Source: Nanobdellota archaeon (GTDB taxonomy: Archaea; Nanobdellota; Nanobdellia; SCGC-AAA011-G17; VGLX01). Taken from it: a stretch of DNA of 7,283 nucleotides. The notes beneath the pieces were generated by a model. That model did no database searches, was not told the origin of the DNA, and saw only the letters and a list, made by a program, of their open reading frames with translations. Position numbers and translations under genes: made by a program. Position 1 is the first letter of the stretch, and each line of letters opens with the position of its first letter. Where the stretch lies: the NCBI GenBank assembly GCA_018894775.1, contig JAHIPG010000014.1, forward strand, positions 1 to 7,283, written 5' to 3'. Positions 5,088-7,283 of this stretch are shown here, piece after piece.

Positions 5088-5116
5088 ATTTCTCCTTTTA
5101 ACGGGATAAGGGAAAT
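5088..5116. promoter_or_regulatory. imperfect inverted repeat in the argS / winged-helix divergent promoter
   Basis: ATTTCTCCTT (5088-5097) and AAGGGAAAT (5108-5116) pair with one bulged base around a 10-base centre. The site lies directly upstream of the TATA box at 5118 and beside the argS promoter, where a regulator such as the adjacent winged-helix protein could bind. Confidence 0.35.
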
Positions 5117-5117
5117 A

Positions 5118-5125
5118 TTTATAAA
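5118..5125 (+). promoter_or_regulatory. TATA box of the small winged-helix gene
   Basis: TTTATAAA is centred 27 bases before the ATG at 5149. This puts the transcription start at or next to the start codon, and no ribosome binding site is present. The mRNA is therefore probably leaderless, as is common in archaea. Confidence 0.6.
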
Positions 5126-5148
5126 AAACAGCCAATATTTACATAACT

Positions 5149-5418
5149 ATGTCTAAGATATCAGAAAAAAAGGTGGAAAAGATAAAAGAGAATATACTCT
5201 CAGTTCTATTCGATGCAGGAATGCGAGGGATGTTCACAAAACAGATAGGTGATGAAATAGCCCGGAATGATGAGTTTGTTCTAAGACTTCTAAAAGAATT
5301 AGAGAAACAAAAAATCATAAAACAAATGAACAAAACCAAGAAAGGAACAACATTCATCCGACGAAAACAATGGACACTCACCAATAAAGCATATGGTGCT
5401 TACAAGAATCTCATTTAG
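5149..5418 (+). CDS. small winged-helix DNA-binding protein
   Basis: An 89-residue protein that is almost entirely one winged helix. A first helix (KVEKIKENILSVLFDAG, about 8-24) is followed by MFTKQIGDEIARN (28-40), a recognition helix DEFVLRLLKELEKQKII (41-57), and a basic wing KTKKGTTFIRRKQWTLT (62-78). It is short, with no ligand-binding or membrane part, so it is either a simple repressor or a chromatin-type binder. Its only clear neighbours are argS, divergent at 130 bases, and lonB, which it overlaps tail-to-tail by 8 bases. Control of argS or of its own divergent promoter is possible but unproven. The promoter predicts a leaderless message, which supports the ATG at 5149. Confidence 0.75.
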   Translation: MSKISEKKVEKIKENILSVLFDAGMRGMFTKQIGDEIARNDEFVLRLLKELEKQKIIKQMNKTKKGTTFIRRKQWTLTNKAYGAYKNLI

Positions 5419-7283
5419 CCTTAATCTGAATCTTTTTCAGAATACTCTCTTTCCCTTTCCAAACCAAAGCCTCTTTCAAAACTTCCTGAATTGTAGAAAC
5501 AGGAATTACCTTAATCTTTTTTCTATCCTCAGCTGAAAGAATAACATCTTTCTCGTTAGCCTTAGGAACCAACACTTTAGGAATTCCAGCCTCAATAGCA
5601 GCCTCAACTTTTGCTGTAACCCCACCAACAGCCAAAACATCTCCCCTCACAGATAAAGAACCTGTCATTGCCAAATCCTGCCTCACAGGAACATCCTTCA
5701 AAGCAGAAATGATTGCAGTTGCTACAGCAATGCTAGCAGAATCCCCTTCAACACCCTCATAAGTCTGTAAGAATTGGATAAAAATATCATATTTCTGCTT
5801 AATATCCTCACCAAAGTATTTCAATATAATTGCGGAAACATTCTTAACAGCCTCCTTAGCAATCTCACCAAGTTTCCCTGTTGCGATAAACTCTGTCTTC
5901 CTTCCACCAAGAGTAACTTCAGATTCAATAGGAAGAATTATTCCTGAAAATTGACTTCCTGATCCAATAACTGCTAAACCATTAACCCTTCCAACACGCT
6001 TACCTTTTGTGATAATAACCTCATACTCTTTTTTATTCTCAATATACTTATCTGCAAGCTGCTCTTCCAAAGACCTAGCAATTTTCATAGCCTCCTTTAT
6101 ATGATTTGGCTCAACAATTTTAGCATTTGCTTCTTTAGCAAGGTCACCAGCAGCTCTCACTAAACCACCCAACTCTCTCATTCTCAAAGTTAACTTACCA
6201 TGCATAGCAGCCCTCTTTCTGGATTCATTAATCATAACCTCAACAGCTGCCTTACTGAAATGAGGGATCTTCTTATCTTTAACAACTTCCTGAGCAATAA
6301 ACACAGCAATCTTATCCCAATTCTCTTTAATATCCGGCATTGTATTATTCATATAAACCTCATAACCATAACCAATAATCCTTGATCTCAAAGCAGGATG
6401 TAGATGTTTGATAGTCTCAACATTTCCAGCAGCCACTAAAACAAAATCAGTTGGGACTGGCTCACTCCTAACCATTGAACCGGATGACCTCTCACTTTGG
6501 CCAGTAATAGGATACTTCTTCTCCTGTAAAACTGTCAATATCTCCTGTTGTGATCTTGGATTTAATGTTGAAACCTCATCTATGAAAAGAACTCCGCCAT
6601 TAGCCCTATGGATCATACCTGGAATCAACCTCTGATAAGCTGGAGTTCCTAATCCCCCAGACTGTAAAGGGTCATGCAATACATCTCCTAGTAAAGCACC
6701 ATCATGCGCTCCGGTTGCATCAATAAAAGGTGATTTTTTCTTATCTGAATTATCTATCAAAAGTTTTGGAATCTGTACCTTTTTTCCAGCACCTCCAAAA
6801 AGAGATGCTCTTTTTCCAATACCCATAAAAAGCATGAAACCAATAATAAACATCATACCAGTCATCATACTTGCAGCATAAATAACATCAGATATCTGTT
6901 CTGTCTTCCAAAGATAATAAGGCAGTAATGAAACAAAAATGATTAATCCAAACATAATCCAAGTCTGATTCTTAAAAGAACTCATAGCCTGAATGTTAAG
7001 TTTAGTAACTAACTCCTTACCCTGCCCTTTAGGTATACTTTTAATCAAAGGAACATTATCATCAGTAGGATTTGGTAAGGAAAGAATATCAACTAATTTT
7101 TCCTTTGGAAGCAATTCAGCCAAAGCCTGACCAACCATAGATTTACCAGTACCAGGATCACCAATAAGAAGAACATGACGACGCTGTTTAGACGCTTTTT
7201 TGATTATATTAACAGCCTCATCCTGACCAATAATCTGACCTACAATCTTATCTGATACATTAATATCTTTGGTAGACTTAAAA
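5411..7283 (-). CDS. lonB: archaeal membrane-anchored Lon protease (LonB), N-terminus beyond the window
   Basis: ATP-dependent serine protease of the archaeal membrane, degrading misfolded and regulatory proteins on the cytosolic side. The frame stays open to the right edge (623 visible residues), so the ATG at 7138 is internal; about 10-20 N-terminal residues are probably missing. Walker A GDPGTGKS is coded at 7139-7162, just before that ATG. Counting from the internal Met, two hydrophobic segments (about 60-77 and 86-107) form the transmembrane insertion that defines archaeal LonB. Walker B is GGVLFIDE (181-188), sensor 1 AAGNVE (236-241), and the arginine finger lies in LRSRI (250-254). 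The protease domain has catalytic Ser467 in EGDSAS and Lys510 in GGVTAK, 43 residues apart as in other Lon enzymes. All key residues are present. The stop overlaps the convergent winged-helix gene by 8 bases. Confidence 0.96.
   Translation of the reverse strand, partial: FKSTKDINVSDKIVGQIIGQDEAVNIIKKASKQRRHVLLIGDPGTGKSMVGQALAELLPKEKLVDILSLPNPTDDNVPLIKSIPKGQGKELVTKLNIQAMSSFKNQTWIMFGLIIFVSLLPYYLWKTEQISDVIYAASMMTGMMFIIGFMLFMGIGKRASLFGGAGKKVQIPKLLIDNSDKKKSPFIDATGAHDGALLGDVLHDPLQSGGLGTPAYQRLIPGMIHRANGGVLFIDEVSTLNPRSQQEILTVLQEKKYPITGQSERSSGSMVRSEPVPTDFVLVAAGNVETIKHLHPALRSRIIGYGYEVYMNNTMPDIKENWDKIAVFIAQEVVKDKKIPHFSKAAVEVMINESRKRAAMHGKLTLRMRELGGLVRAAGDLAKEANAKIVEPNHIKEAMKIARSLEEQLADKYIENKKEYEVIITKGKRVGRVNGLAVIGSGSQFSGIILPIESEVTLGGRKTEFIATGKLGEIAKEAVKNVSAIILKYFGEDIKQKYDIFIQFLQTYEGVEGDSASIAVATAIISALKDVPVRQDLAMTGSLSVRGDVLAVGGVTAKVEAAIEAGIPKVLVPKANEKDVILSAEDRKKIKVIPVSTIQEVLKEALVWKGKESILKKIQIKAK
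5425..5441 (+). terminator. possible terminator of the small winged-helix gene
   Basis: TCTGAA and TTCAGA form a 6-bp stem (5425-5430 with 5436-5441). The loop with its flank contains a T5 run at 5433-5437, followed by pyrimidine-rich sequence, 7 bases after the stop of the plus-strand gene. The sequence is also lonB coding, so it may be chance. Confidence 0.3.

Noticed and set aside
6459..6496. CTCACT copies in lonB as further members of the AGTGAG family
   Set aside because: They lack the AAAA extension and fit ordinary Ser-Glu or neighbouring codons of lonB.
6816..6962. Hydrophobic insertion splitting the AAA+ domain of Lon
   Set aside because: The two transmembrane segments between Walker A and Walker B are the normal hallmark of archaeal LonB.

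Overview
This is an AT-rich window that reads as archaeal, most likely from a DPANN-type lineage (Woesearchaeota/Pacearchaeota-like); that placement is inference, made without any search. The evidence is an archaeal membrane-type LonB protease with its transmembrane insertion, TTTATAAA-type TATA boxes 25-30 bases before transcript or gene starts, GGTG-type ribosome binding sites mixed with apparently leaderless genes, and small winged-helix and coiled-coil proteins.

Layout. Bases 1-171 hold the probable 3' end of an upstream gene and a promoter. 172-1335 (+) encodes an archaeal adenylate-kinase-like domain with a broken P-loop, joined to what looks like a nucleoside-deoxyribosyltransferase-fold domain. 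1377-2015 (+) and 2095-2772 (-) are two convergent genes of the same design: N-terminal coiled coil, low-complexity linker, C-terminal winged helix. 2869-3300 (-) is a conserved-looking protein of unknown function, and 3360-5018 (-) is arginyl-tRNA synthetase. A divergent promoter region (5019-5148) separates argS from a small winged-helix protein (5149-5418, +). That gene overlaps tail-to-tail by 8 bases with lonB (5411 to beyond the right edge, -).

The housekeeping half (argS, lonB) is ordinary. The unusual part is about 1.6-2.86 kb. Both coiled-coil/winged-helix genes carry short DNA repeats in the segment coding for their inter-domain linker. In the + gene, six exact copies of GTCCAAACAG lie in all three reading frames next to a perfect 20-bp palindrome made of the same half-site. 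In the - gene, 11-bp-spaced and GAAT repeats fill the linker, and a 10-mer from it recurs at the gene's own transcription start. A third motif, AAAAGTGAG, recurs in one orientation across the convergent 3' ends. Repeats that ignore reading frame are best explained as DNA sites rather than protein repeats. The arrangement resembles replication initiators that carry their own binding sites inside the gene (phage lambda O, RepA_N plasmid initiators), though autoregulation or a segregation site are equally open.
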